A stretch of 55,128 nt of DNA from Lactiplantibacillus plajomi (GTDB taxonomy: Bacteria; Bacillota; Bacilli; Lactobacillales; Lactobacillaceae): contig NZ_BJDZ01000018.1 in assembly GCF_005405405.1 (NCBI RefSeq), positions 1-55,128 of the forward strand, read 5' to 3'. A model generated the notes under the pieces. That model searched no databases, had not been told where the DNA came from, and was given only the letters and a program-made list of their open reading frames with translations. A program made the position numbers and the translations under genes. Below are positions 17,059 through 25,495 of the stretch, one piece after another. Within the stretch, counting starts at the first letter, position 1, and the number at the start of each line of letters is the position of its first letter.

Positions 17059-17178
17059 CTTCTCCCATCCAGACTTTACTGTCGGTCCCAGACTTGCACT
17101 GGGTCAACCGCTCACGCGGGTCACGGACTCCAACTTACGTTGTTACCGTCGGTCGGGAATTACACCCTGCCCCGAAGA
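17059..17178 (-). promoter_or_regulatory. FMN riboswitch (RFN element)
   Basis: On the minus strand the sequence follows the RFN consensus in order: CTTCGGGGCAGGGTG, AATTCCCGACCG, a GCGGT-like pair region, AGTCCGTGACCC, a small variable stem CGCGTGAGCG, GACCCAGTGCAAGTCTGGG, ACCGACAGTAAAGTCTGG and ATGGGAGAAG. It lies about 150 bp upstream of ribD. FMN binding should favour the downstream terminator and shut the riboflavin operon. Confidence 0.97.
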
Positions 17179-17242
17179 AATCGTATTTAGTTTTCACGAA
17201 TTAGTGTAATCGGATTCAACCAAACTTGTCAAGTCACTTTTT

Positions 17243-18004
17243 TCAATCGCGAGCGTTGCGGTCGATAATTTGCGCCAAGCACTTGGTCGCCCCAACCCCG
17301 GCCCGCTGGTCATAGTACGCGCTGAAGCGCTCGTCATTTAAATAAAGTTGGGCTAATCCGCGGTGGGCGGCCGCCGAGTAATTCGGCCAGGTGAAGCTCA
17401 ACCACTCCCGGTGCAGGGCATAAACCCGTTGCTGTTGGTCAGCCGTCGGCGTAGCGTTTGCCACCACGGCGTGTAACGCTTTCATCAAGTTGGCTTCGAC
17501 CGCTTGCATCCGCTGATAATCCGCAGCGGTCAACTGACCATACTTCTGATTGGCCTGCTCGACCACCGTTTCACCATAGCGTTTCCGGCTTTCTTGGCCG
17601 TAGCGTTGTTCGTTAGTTGCTAACTGGGCCGCTTTGAACGCGGCAAATTTACTTTCATCCGTCATCATGCTATCCCCCCGTTGATTTTGAATCGTCGTCT
17701 GCACCAACGTCAGTAGCTGATCCAGCCGCTGGCGCTCGGCGCGCAGCGTTTGGTACTGTCGTTGGAGGCTGATTAGTTGTTGAGCGGGCGATTGCGCAAG
17801 TAACGTTTTGATGGTCGCCAATGGCAGCCGCATCGTTTTATACAGGCAAATTTGTTGCAAGCGGTCGACCTGTTCCTGTTCATAAAGGCGGTAACCATTC
17901 GGCGCAACCCGGGCCGGTGTCAATAACCCGATTTGGTCATAGTACCGCAACGTGCGGACACTGACGCCCGCCAAAGCGGCTAACTGCTTAATTCGATAAG
18001 CCAT
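17243..18004 (-). CDS. MerR-family regulator with TipAS ligand domain
   Basis: The 253-aa protein has an N-terminal MerR winged helix (residues about 1-70: AYRIKQLAALAGVSVRTLRYYDQIGLL, then YRLYEQEQVDRLQQICLYK), a dimerisation coiled coil around residues 85-112, and a C-terminal TipAS-like domain (residues about 125-245) with NEQRYGQESRKRYGETVVEQANQKYGQLT and RGLAQLYLNDERFSAYYDQRAGVG. TipAL/Mta-type regulators bind thiopeptide or other drugs and activate exporters. No obvious exporter is adjacent, so its target is unknown. It is monocistronic, upstream of the riboflavin operon but unrelated in function. Confidence 0.93.
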   Translation of the reverse strand: MAYRIKQLAALAGVSVRTLRYYDQIGLLTPARVAPNGYRLYEQEQVDRLQQICLYKTMRLPLATIKTLLAQSPAQQLISLQRQYQTLRAERQRLDQLLTLVQTTIQNQRGDSMMTDESKFAAFKAAQLATNEQRYGQESRKRYGETVVEQANQKYGQLTAADYQRMQAVEANLMKALHAVVANATPTADQQQRVYALHREWLSFTWPNYSAAAHRGLAQLYLNDERFSAYYDQRAGVGATKCLAQIIDRNARD

Positions 18005-18115
18005 CCGTCATCCTCCCTTTCAACCCCTTCAGCATACAGGCTGACGCAACGTTAGGGTCAAGTCTTTTGGTGTACAAAAAATGAGTTCACCACTGGTCAA
18101 CTCATTTGAATTCAT

Positions 18116-18667
18116 TTAATTATTTGCTTGCGGTAACCGGTGCCGTAACAAGCGGTAAGCCATCGCAACCACCGAAACCGTGATCAAACGGTCGAGGTAG
18201 TCGGTCGCGATTTGAATCACAAACACCGCCGCTACTTTACCGATACCGGTCGCCAACAATAATTGGACCAACATGCTGGAACCAGACGAGGTGACGCCGT
18301 GAAAGAGCGCCACGGTAATTAAGGTACTCACGACCGTGCTCGGTAAAGACACGACCAACGCAAGCCACCAGCTGGACTGCCACTGAAGCGGGGTGACCCG
18401 CCGGTAAAGCAAGCCGGCAACCAGCCCCGTCAGTAACTGAACGGGTAAGTAAAATAACGCGTACAAGTCGGTGGCTCCGGATAACAACGCGGATAGGCCC
18501 CCGGTCGCCATCCCACCCAATGGGCCGAGGAAGGCGGCGGCTAGGACCGTCCCGATGGCATCCAAATAAATTGGTAGGCGCAAAAGTAACGCCAAGTTAG
18601 CCCCGACCACGTTCAACGCAATGCAGAGTGCCATGATTGTCAGGGTGCGGGTCTTTAATCGGTGCAT
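18116..18667 (-). CDS. ECF transporter S component, linked to nucleoside hydrolase
   Basis: A 183-aa membrane protein started at the ATG complement to 18665-18667 (GGGGGTGGCGGC precedes); a longer frame reaching back into the hydrolase gene has no start signal. It has about six helices, with RLPIYLDAIGTVLAAAFLGP and GGMATGGLSALLSGATDL in the pattern of ECF S components. The start lies 13 bp inside the end of the nucleoside hydrolase gene, indicating coupled translation. The inference is that it imports a nucleoside or nucleobase that the hydrolase then splits; the ligand is not readable from sequence. Confidence 0.82.
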   Translation of the reverse strand: MHRLKTRTLTIMALCIALNVVGANLALLLRLPIYLDAIGTVLAAAFLGPLGGMATGGLSALLSGATDLYALFYLPVQLLTGLVAGLLYRRVTPLQWQSSWWLALVVSLPSTVVSTLITVALFHGVTSSGSSMLVQLLLATGIGKVAAVFVIQIATDYLDRLITVSVVAMAYRLLRHRLPQANN

Positions 18668-19647
18668 GCCGCCACCCCCAACTGTTGTAAGACTTGTGTC
18701 AAGTCCGGGTCCGTTGCGCCAGCGACCCGCGTTAGAAACAGGCGCCAAAACGCGTTGACGTCGACCCTGGTCATCACCCGACTGTTCGGCTGGGCGTGCC
18801 AAAAGTCGTGGTCGTCGACGATCGACTGCCCACGGGCAACACCGTCTGCAACCACCGTCGTGTAACTCGTAAAGCCACCCAGTAGTTTAGGCGCCAGTAC
18901 CGCCGCCACGGCCAGCGGATCATTGATCACGCAACCAATGACGCGTTCATACTGCCAGTGAAAGTCAAAGTAGAAGCGGGTAATTTTTTCCATAAACCGG
19001 CCCATTTCGGGATTAACGTCCTTAATGTAAGTCAATAAGCTCGGCGTCAGCACAATTTGCCGGGTCACGTCCAACCCAACTAATTGAATCGGCACCGGCA
19101 ACTGGTCAAAGACAAGCTTAGCCGCGTCCGGATCACACCAAAAATTATACTCGGCGACTGGTGAACAGTTACCATGGCTCTTATAACTGCCACCCATCAA
19201 CGTAAACTGGTCAACTTCGGCAAACAACTGCGGGTCGCGTTGGAGCACCTGAGCGATGTTGGTCAGCGGTCCGAGCGCAATGACCGTGGTCGTCGGCGCC
19301 TCAGTCAGGGTGTCACAAATAAAGCCGACCGCGTCCTTAGCCGGTGCGACCGCGGTCACCGCCGGAATCGCACTGTTACCCAGTCCGTCGTCGCCATGCG
19401 TATCCTGGGCACTGGTATAAGCTACTTTTAACGGCTGGTTAGCCCCTAAATAAACCGGGATGTCGAGCCGGTCAACTAGTTTCAAAATTTTCAACGCGTT
19501 TTGCGCGCCGATGTGGGTCGGAACGTTCCCACACACAATGGTGATGCCGACCACGTTCAATTCGGGCGACTTGAGCGCTAACAGGAGCGCCAAGCTGTCA
19601 TCAATACCCGGGTCGCAATCGATGATGACGTTACGGGGTGCATTCAT
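18655..19647 (-). CDS. Inosine/uridine-preferring nucleoside hydrolase
   Basis: The 330-aa enzyme hydrolyses the N-glycosidic bond of nucleosides, giving base and ribose. I use the ATG complement to 19645-19647, which follows GGAGGTAGGAAAT; the longer frame adds five residues. The diagnostic calcium-binding motif is IIDCDPGIDD at residues about 7-16, followed by ITIVCGNVP, HGDDGLG near residue 79, ALGPLTNIAQ and MGGSYKSHGNCSPVAEYNFWCDP; the late VINDPLAVAAVL carries the last metal Asp. It is the first gene of a two-gene unit with an ECF S component, consistent with nucleoside salvage. Confidence 0.95.
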   Translation of the reverse strand: MNAPRNVIIDCDPGIDDSLALLLALKSPELNVVGITIVCGNVPTHIGAQNALKILKLVDRLDIPVYLGANQPLKVAYTSAQDTHGDDGLGNSAIPAVTAVAPAKDAVGFICDTLTEAPTTTVIALGPLTNIAQVLQRDPQLFAEVDQFTLMGGSYKSHGNCSPVAEYNFWCDPDAAKLVFDQLPVPIQLVGLDVTRQIVLTPSLLTYIKDVNPEMGRFMEKITRFYFDFHWQYERVIGCVINDPLAVAAVLAPKLLGGFTSYTTVVADGVARGQSIVDDHDFWHAQPNSRVMTRVDVNAFWRLFLTRVAGATDPDLTQVLQQLGVAACTD

Positions 19648-19893
19648 ATTTCCTACCTCCATGAAGTGAAGTTCTTGGTTTTTTATACTGGGAAGTTTCC
19701 GAACCAGTCAGTGGCAAAACGCGCCACTAGTGCATAAATGCCCCCTAAGTATACCTGAAAATCTGCCGTTTGAAAATCCACCGTTCTTTCATAAAACTTA
19801 TAGTAGTATTTTTTTGACAATGGGACTATTCTAAGAATTGAGAGTGATAATCTGGCCGGTCGCCCGTGACGCCGGCTTGTGGGAGTGAACGTT

Positions 19894-22662
19894 ATGTCAA
19901 AAAAAGTAATGACGAACGATCAGCTTTGCCAACTACCAACTGACCAATTTTATCAACAATTAGCCAGCCGCTCGAGCGGATTGACTAGTCAGGAAGCCCA
20001 GCAACGACTGGCGCAATACGGTGCTAACACGATCCACCAGGCGCAGCACCGCTCACAATTCAAAACTTTCATCAAGAACTTTACTAGCTTAATGGCCCTA
20101 CTACTCTGGGTCAGCGGTCTGATTGCCATGTTCACTGGCATGGTCGAACTTGGTATCGCCATCTGGGCGGTCAACCTGATCAACGGCTGCTTCAGCTACT
20201 GGCAGGAACACGCCGCGCAAAAGGCGACCGATTCCTTAAAAAAGATGTTGCCAACTTACACCCACGTTCGCCGGGACGGCACGAGCCAACAAATCGACGC
20301 CACCAAGCTGGTCCCAGGCGACGTCTTCACGATTCAAGCCGGCAACAGCATTTCCGCCGACGCCCGCATCGTGGCAGCCACCGCACTGCAAATCGACGAA
20401 TCCGCACTGACCGGTGAGTCGGTCGCCGTGGATAAAAAGCCGGCTTACGCGCACGGTGACGGCAAGTTCGCCGAGCAAAACGTCGTCTATGCCGGGACGG
20501 TCGCCGTTAACGGGACGGCCACCGCGGTCGCCATGCGGACTGGGATGCAAACCGAGTTCGGTCAAATTGCCAGTCTGACCCAACAACAAAAAACGACGGC
20601 TTCACCCCTGACGGCCGAACTCAACCGCTTGACCCGCCAAATTTCCCTAATTACGATTTTAATTGGCCTGGTATTCTTCGTGGCCGCGATTTTCTTTGTC
20701 CACTACCCGGTCGCTAAGTCGTTCGTATTCGCACTCGGGATGATCGTTGCCTTTATTCCCGAAGGACTGCTGCCAACCGTGACGTTATCGCTGGCCCAGG
20801 GCGTGACCCGGATGTCGAAAAAGCACGCGCTGGTCAAGGAACTAAGTAGTGTTGAAACTTTAGGCGAAACGACGGTGATTTGTTCCGATAAGACCGGGAC
20901 ACTCACCCAAAATCAAATGACCATCAACCACGTCTGGCTGCCCGACCGCGAGTACACCGTTAGTGGTCAGGGCTACGTCAATAACGACCACGTCCTTTTA
21001 GAAGGTCAGCCAGTCCAATTAGCCGACCACCCCGCACTCGCCCTAGTCGCACGGGTCGCCGCCCTCGATAATGACACCAAGTTGCAAGCCGAAACTTCGG
21101 ACCACCCCAAAATTTTAGGGACACCGACCGAAGCCGCGCACCTCGTATTGGCTCAAAAATCCGGTTTAGATTTAGACCAATTAGCGCAGCGTTACCCGCG
21201 GCTCCAGGAACTACCGTTTGATTCCGACCGGAAACGAATGACGACCATCCATAGTCGGCCCGAAACGCAGGGCGCCGTCATCTACGTCAAGGGTGCGCTT
21301 GACGGGATACTGCCAATTTGTGACCACCTCCTGGTCGGCAATCAAGCACGACCAATCACCGCCGCTGACCGCGACCGCATCAACGCGGCCAATCAGCACT
21401 ACGCGGCGCAGGGCCTGCGTTCCATGGCAATCGCCTACCGACCGTTTGATGGGAGCAATGGACTCCCCGCCGATACCGCGGATTGTACCGTGGCAAACAC
21501 CGAGCAACACCTGACCTTCGTTGGGCTGACCGTGATGGCCGACCCGCCGCGGCCCGAAATTTACGACGCGGTCGACAAGTGTCACCGGGCCAACATCCGC
21601 ATCATCATGGTCACCGGTGACAGTCCCCTAACCGCCAAGAGTATCGCGATGAAAATCGGGATCGATAGCGATAACGTCCGCGTGATCACCGGTGACGAGC
21701 TGGCCAAAATGTCCGATTCTGAACTACAAACTGCCGTTAAGGGTGAAGTGATCTTTGCACGGGTCGCACCCGAACAAAAGTACCGGATTGTTAAGGCCAA
21801 TCAACATAACGGTGAAATCGTGGCCTCAACTGGCGACGGCGTCAACGACGCGCCGGCACTCAAGCAAGCCGATATCGGGATTGCCATGGGTGTGACCGGG
21901 ACCGACGTTGCCAAGGACGCGGCCGACATGATTTTGACTGACGACAACTTTGCCTCGATCGTCGCAGCAATCGAAGAGGGTCGGACCGTTTACAGTAACT
22001 TACAAAAGTTCCTGCTGTACATTCTAAATAGTAACGTTCCCGAAACCGTTCCGTCCGTACTGTTCCTGTTTTCGCGCGGTTTGATTCCGCTACCGCTGAC
22101 CGTCATGCAAATTTTAACGGTCGACCTGGGGACCGACATGTTGCCGGCACTAGGTTTGGGCGCCGAAAAGAGCGAGCCCGGGATTATGGACCAACCACCG
22201 CGGGCCCGTACCGCCCACCTACTGAACAAGTCAATTATTTGGAAAGCCTTCGGGTGGTACGGCATGATTGCCGCAATCCTGTCGACTTGTGCTTACTTCT
22301 TCGTCAACTGGCTTGCCGGCTGGCCAACCGTTCCACTGGCAGCCAACGGCAACACCTACGTGATGGCAACGACCATGACGTTGGCCGCAATCGTCTTTTG
22401 CCAAATCGCGGCGGCCATCAACTGTCGTGCTAAACTGACTTCCATTTTCAAAATTGGCCTGTTCAGTAACCACCGCGTCTGGTTCGGCATCGGCTTTGAA
22501 ATTATCCTGATTTCACTGTTAATGTACGTGCCGATTTTACAAGAGCTGTTCAATACGACCGGGATTGCTGGTCGTGACTGGGCCTTTCTCTTCAGCATTC
22601 CGATTCCGTTGGTTCTTATCGAAGAAATTCGTAAGGCCGGGGTTCGCAAACGACTAAAATAA
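19894..22662 (+). CDS. Cation-transporting P-type ATPase, type II (Na,K-ATPase-like)
   Basis: The start at ATG 19894 follows GGGAGTG; 922 aa. N-terminal cation-ATPase domain (LTSQEAQQRLAQYGANTI), actuator loop with ALTGES near residue 171, phosphorylation site CSDKTGTLTQNQMT (Asp near residue 332), P-domain MVTGDSPLTAKSIA and GDGVNDAPALKQAD near residue 648, and about ten helices. The ion-site helices resemble type IIC pumps: M4 IPEGLLPTVT (type IIA and most bacterial pumps have PEGLP), M5 NSNVPETVPS and M6 DLGTDMLPALGLGAE, which parallel SNIPE and DLGTDM of Na,K-ATPase. It most likely moves Na+, K+ or Ca2+; the cation is not established. It is monocistronic, with its own terminator. Confidence 0.93.
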   Translation: MSKKVMTNDQLCQLPTDQFYQQLASRSSGLTSQEAQQRLAQYGANTIHQAQHRSQFKTFIKNFTSLMALLLWVSGLIAMFTGMVELGIAIWAVNLINGCFSYWQEHAAQKATDSLKKMLPTYTHVRRDGTSQQIDATKLVPGDVFTIQAGNSISADARIVAATALQIDESALTGESVAVDKKPAYAHGDGKFAEQNVVYAGTVAVNGTATAVAMRTGMQTEFGQIASLTQQQKTTASPLTAELNRLTRQISLITILIGLVFFVAAIFFVHYPVAKSFVFALGMIVAFIPEGLLPTVTLSLAQGVTRMSKKHALVKELSSVETLGETTVICSDKTGTLTQNQMTINHVWLPDREYTVSGQGYVNNDHVLLEGQPVQLADHPALALVARVAALDNDTKLQAETSDHPKILGTPTEAAHLVLAQKSGLDLDQLAQRYPRLQELPFDSDRKRMTTIHSRPETQGAVIYVKGALDGILPICDHLLVGNQARPITAADRDRINAANQHYAAQGLRSMAIAYRPFDGSNGLPADTADCTVANTEQHLTFVGLTVMADPPRPEIYDAVDKCHRANIRIIMVTGDSPLTAKSIAMKIGIDSDNVRVITGDELAKMSDSELQTAVKGEVIFARVAPEQKYRIVKANQHNGEIVASTGDGVNDAPALKQADIGIAMGVTGTDVAKDAADMILTDDNFASIVAAIEEGRTVYSNLQKFLLYILNSNVPETVPSVLFLFSRGLIPLPLTVMQILTVDLGTDMLPALGLGAEKSEPGIMDQPPRARTAHLLNKSIIWKAFGWYGMIAAILSTCAYFFVNWLAGWPTVPLAANGNTYVMATTMTLAAIVFCQIAAAINCRAKLTSIFKIGLFSNHRVWFGIGFEIILISLLMYVPILQELFNTTGIAGRDWAFLFSIPIPLVLIEEIRKAGVRKRLK

Positions 22663-22677
22663 AGCGTCATAAAAAGT

Positions 22678-22718
22678 CCACTGGCCAGCATTAACGCTGA
22701 CCCGTGGCCTCATTTTTT
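22678..22718 (+). terminator. Terminator after the P-type ATPase
   Basis: CCAC and GTGG bracket the inner arms GCCAGC and GCTGAC, and six T follow at 22713-22718. The pairing is imperfect, so strength is uncertain. Confidence 0.7.
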
Positions 22719-22810
22719 CCGTTACCTTACGTTCCCCGCCTTAGTAACGTGGCGCGCGTGCTAGTCATGGTACAATATGCCTACTTAAATTAGATTCGGG
22801 AGACGATAGC

Positions 22811-23350
22811 ATGCGGAAAGTACAATTTTACGGCGCAGTGTCCATCGACGGCTACTTAGCCACCAAGGACCACCGCTTAAACTGGTTGTTTCAAACGGAC
22901 GGGGCTGAAGACGCCCCCACTAAGGCCTTTATGCAAAAAGTCGACATGGCAATTATGGGCCGCCACACTTACGAATACACGATGGAACAAACCACCGATC
23001 AACTGATCAATCCCTTTAATCCGGACACTCAAAGCATCGTCATGACCAGTCAACCGCACCCGGGTGACGTCCACACTCACTTTACCAACACACCGGTCGC
23101 CGAACTCGTTAGTCAGTTACGGCAACTCAACGGCGGCAACATCTGGATTGTCGGCGGCGCCGGCGTTTTAATGCCGTTACTGCAAGCCGACCTGATTGAC
23201 GACTTGTACATTCAGATTGCACCAGTCATTTTGGGCGACGGTCACCCACTGTTCACCGCCATTAATCATCAGCAACGCTTCGAACTGGTCGCAACCAACC
23301 ACTACGGTCAACTCGCCGAACTGCACTTTCAAAAACTGACTGCCCGTTAA
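22811..23350 (+). CDS. Dihydrofolate-reductase-like protein (RibD C-terminal domain)
   Basis: The 179-aa cytoplasmic protein has the RibD-C/YyaP-type reductase fold: the start VQFYGAVSIDGYLATKDHRLNWL, the nucleotide-binding GRHTYEYTM near residue 58, GGNIWIVGGAGVLMPLLQADLIDDLYIQIAPVILG (here in two pieces: NIWIVGGAGVLM and DDLYIQIAPVILGDGHPLF) near residues 112-145. Members often annotated YyaP or YwjB have no firm substrate and are probably NADPH-dependent reductases. It overlaps the antiporter gene on the other strand by four bases, tail to tail. GGGAGACGATAGC gives a weak binding site before the ATG. Confidence 0.88.
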   Translation: MRKVQFYGAVSIDGYLATKDHRLNWLFQTDGAEDAPTKAFMQKVDMAIMGRHTYEYTMEQTTDQLINPFNPDTQSIVMTSQPHPGDVHTHFTNTPVAELVSQLRQLNGGNIWIVGGAGVLMPLLQADLIDDLYIQIAPVILGDGHPLFTAINHQQRFELVATNHYGQLAELHFQKLTAR

Positions 23351-24525
23351 GCCGCCGTGTCGAGTGCCTTCATCCGTTTAACCGCGTGCCGTAACAGAAT
23401 CGGGGCGATCAACGTGGTTAAAATAATGGCCGTAATCACCGCCGAATACCGGTCCTCGGACAGCAACTTACCCTGGTAGCCGATTTGGGCAATAATCAAC
23501 GCCATTTCACCCCGCGAGACCATCCCGGCCCCGATTTCGTAACCACTTAACCAACTAAAACCGGCTAGTTTGGCGCCAATGCCGGCCCCCGCTAGCTTGG
23601 TCACAATGGCCGCAATTGTGATAACCACGATGAACCAGAAGTCCTGTAAGACACCGTCAAACGACATGTTCAGGCCGATACTAACGAAGAAGACCGGGAT
23701 AAACACGGCGTTCCCGATTGGCTGAATATGCTCGTCGATAATCGTGTGGTAATCGGTCTGACCAACTGCGATTCCCGCAAAGAAGGCCCCAATAACGGCG
23801 CTCAGTCCGATCAAGTCGGCTAAGTAGGACAGGCCGAAACAGATGACCAACGACATTAACGTCACCGAGGTCGGCACCAACAGCCCATTCCCGATTTTCA
23901 TCAGGAACGGCACCAGCCACTTCACGACGAAGTACAGCGCGATGAAGAACACCAGCTGAATTGCAAGCGACACGCCGAGGTTAGTTGAGGAATGGCTGCC
24001 GCCCCCGCTAACTTCACTACCGAACAGGCTGATCATCAGGCTTAAAATCAGCACCGCTAAAACGTCGTCCACGACGGCCGCCCCTAAGATGGTCGTCCCT
24101 TCCTTACCTTCGAGTGCGCCCAGCTCCTTTAGAACCGCGACCGAAATTGACACCGAGGTGGCGGCAAACGTCACACCTAAGAAGAGACTTTCAGTGCTGC
24201 CCAGGTGGAATAACTGACTACACCAATCAATCACCGCAACGGGTAAAATCACCCCAAGGACCGCGACGAACAAACTCGGCTTCCAATACTTTTTCAATAA
24301 TTGCAAATCACTTTCCAAACCGGCCATAAACATCAAAATAATGACGCCGAGTTCCGCAAAGTCCTTAATAAAGCTAGTTGCGGTCACCCACCCCAATAAG
24401 GCCGGCCCCAGTATAATCCCGCTGAGCAATTGACCAATGACGGCTGGCAGTCCCATCCGCACACTCAGATGCCCCGCCACGGCCGTCACAATCAAAATTA
24501 AACTTAAACTACCCACATAACCCAT
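23347..24525 (-). CDS. Monovalent cation:proton antiporter, CPA2 family
   Basis: The 392-aa membrane protein has 12-13 helices in the CPA2 pattern (NapA/KefB/GerN-like): LSVRMGLPAVIGQLLSGIILGP in the first helices, the unwound FAELGVIILMFMAGLESDL around residues 50-75, the ion-site helix region LGAAVVDDVLAVLILSLM with the paired Asp residues near 155, and AGMVSRGEMALIIAQIGY near residue 335-352. There is no C-terminal RCK/TrkA-N domain, unlike KefB/KefC, so it is an antiporter of the NapA type exchanging Na+ or K+ for H+. It is preceded by a strong AGGAGG and by a structured leader at 24550-24610. Confidence 0.93.
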   Translation of the reverse strand: MGYVGSLSLILIVTAVAGHLSVRMGLPAVIGQLLSGIILGPALLGWVTATSFIKDFAELGVIILMFMAGLESDLQLLKKYWKPSLFVAVLGVILPVAVIDWCSQLFHLGSTESLFLGVTFAATSVSISVAVLKELGALEGKEGTTILGAAVVDDVLAVLILSLMISLFGSEVSGGGSHSSTNLGVSLAIQLVFFIALYFVVKWLVPFLMKIGNGLLVPTSVTLMSLVICFGLSYLADLIGLSAVIGAFFAGIAVGQTDYHTIIDEHIQPIGNAVFIPVFFVSIGLNMSFDGVLQDFWFIVVITIAAIVTKLAGAGIGAKLAGFSWLSGYEIGAGMVSRGEMALIIAQIGYQGKLLSEDRYSAVITAIILTTLIAPILLRHAVKRMKALDTAA

Positions 24526-24549
24526 TAATTAACCTCCTAAAAAACTAAA

Positions 24550-24610
24550 GAGAACACGCCAAGAAATAACTGCCCAACCCAAAAGCAGTCCCAATTCTTG
24601 AAGTGTTCTC
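24550..24610 (-). promoter_or_regulatory. Structured leader / possible attenuator of the antiporter gene
   Basis: On the minus strand GAGAACAC (from 24610) pairs with GTGTTCTC (ending 24550); inside are CAAGAA/TTCTTG and a third helix ACTGC/GCAGT around TTTTGGGTTGG. A T-rich tail, TTTAGTTTTTT, follows the outer helix, and the AGGAGG of the antiporter comes right after. The layout looks like a terminator-type leader RNA; I cannot assign a known class. Confidence 0.55.
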
Positions 24611-24728
24611 CAACCGAATACTATTATTATTGAAACCAGTATAGCATATTTTCATGGATTTCGCCGTGACGGCTACTCCGTAAAACGGCTATAATAGGTG
24701 CATTACCGAATAGAGAGGATTCTTATGT

Positions 24729-25400
24729 GTGTTTAACATCGTTGATTTTCGCCAACGTTTTTGGTTTCTCGTTTTTTCAATCTTACTAAACTCCGCAATG
24801 AACGCCCTGACGATTGCGGCCAACCTCGGCAGCGCCGTTTGGACCGGGTCAAGCGTTAACCTGGCCAACTGGATTCACGTGCCGCTCGGAACAACGCTAT
24901 TATTGTACGGCATTAGCGTCACCCTGTTGAACCAGTTACTACTGGGACACTTTGACCGCCGGCGCTTCATTTCCAACCTCCTGTACATCGTGCCGTTCAG
25001 CTACTTAGTCGAATTTATCGGTTATTTTTGGCAGTGGCTCGGCGTTCCCGACTGGTCGTTAGCGGTCCGGCTGATTGCCAACTTCACTGGCTTAATCGGG
25101 GTCGCGGCCGCCGTATCAATTTACCAACGCTGTAACCTGATTCAACACCCGAATGACGATCTATCATATATTTTACGGTTCCGTTTCCTCCACGGCTCGG
25201 CGATCATCGCCCAGTGGACGAGCTACCTGCCACCGGTGATCATTACCATCGTGGCCTTCTTGGCGACCGGGCAACTCCACGCTATCGGCATCGGGACGGT
25301 CTTTGCACTGGTAGCGCAGGGCGCCATTATGGGCTGGTCGGACACCCACGTCTTCCCGGGATTAAAGCACCACGTTGACGTGGCCAAAGCGGGCCATTGA
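24729..25400 (+). CDS. YczE/YyaS-like integral membrane protein
   Basis: The 223-aa membrane protein has about six helices and matches the YczE group: RFWFLVFSILLNSAMNALTIAANLGSAVWT (here in pieces FSILLNSAMNALTI and LGSAVWTGSSVNLA), PLGTTLLLYGISVTLLNQLL and FSYLVEFIGYFWQWLG. Family members are predicted permeases with no demonstrated substrate. The start is uncertain: GAGAGGA is 5 bp before ATG at 24725, but that ATG opens only Met-Cys-Val-stop; the long frame starts at the GTG 24729, nine bases from GAGAGGA. It is followed by a possible promoter for the AEC permease. Confidence 0.78.
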   Translation: MFNIVDFRQRFWFLVFSILLNSAMNALTIAANLGSAVWTGSSVNLANWIHVPLGTTLLLYGISVTLLNQLLLGHFDRRRFISNLLYIVPFSYLVEFIGYFWQWLGVPDWSLAVRLIANFTGLIGVAAAVSIYQRCNLIQHPNDDLSYILRFRFLHGSAIIAQWTSYLPPVIITIVAFLATGQLHAIGIGTVFALVAQGAIMGWSDTHVFPGLKHHVDVAKAGH

Positions 25401-25433
25401 CGTGAGCGGGGACCCTAAGCCTACGAATAACCG

Positions 25434-25463
25434 TTGACTTTTAACTCACTTAGCCGCAATAAT
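25434..25463 (+). promoter_or_regulatory. Candidate promoter of the AEC permease gene
   Basis: TTGACT (25434-25439), an 18-nt spacer and AATAAT (25458-25463) lie about 30 bp upstream of the permease start. The boxes are near-consensus; no start site is known. Confidence 0.45.
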
Positions 25464-25495
25464 GAGCATATTCTAATTTAATGGACTGATTTATT

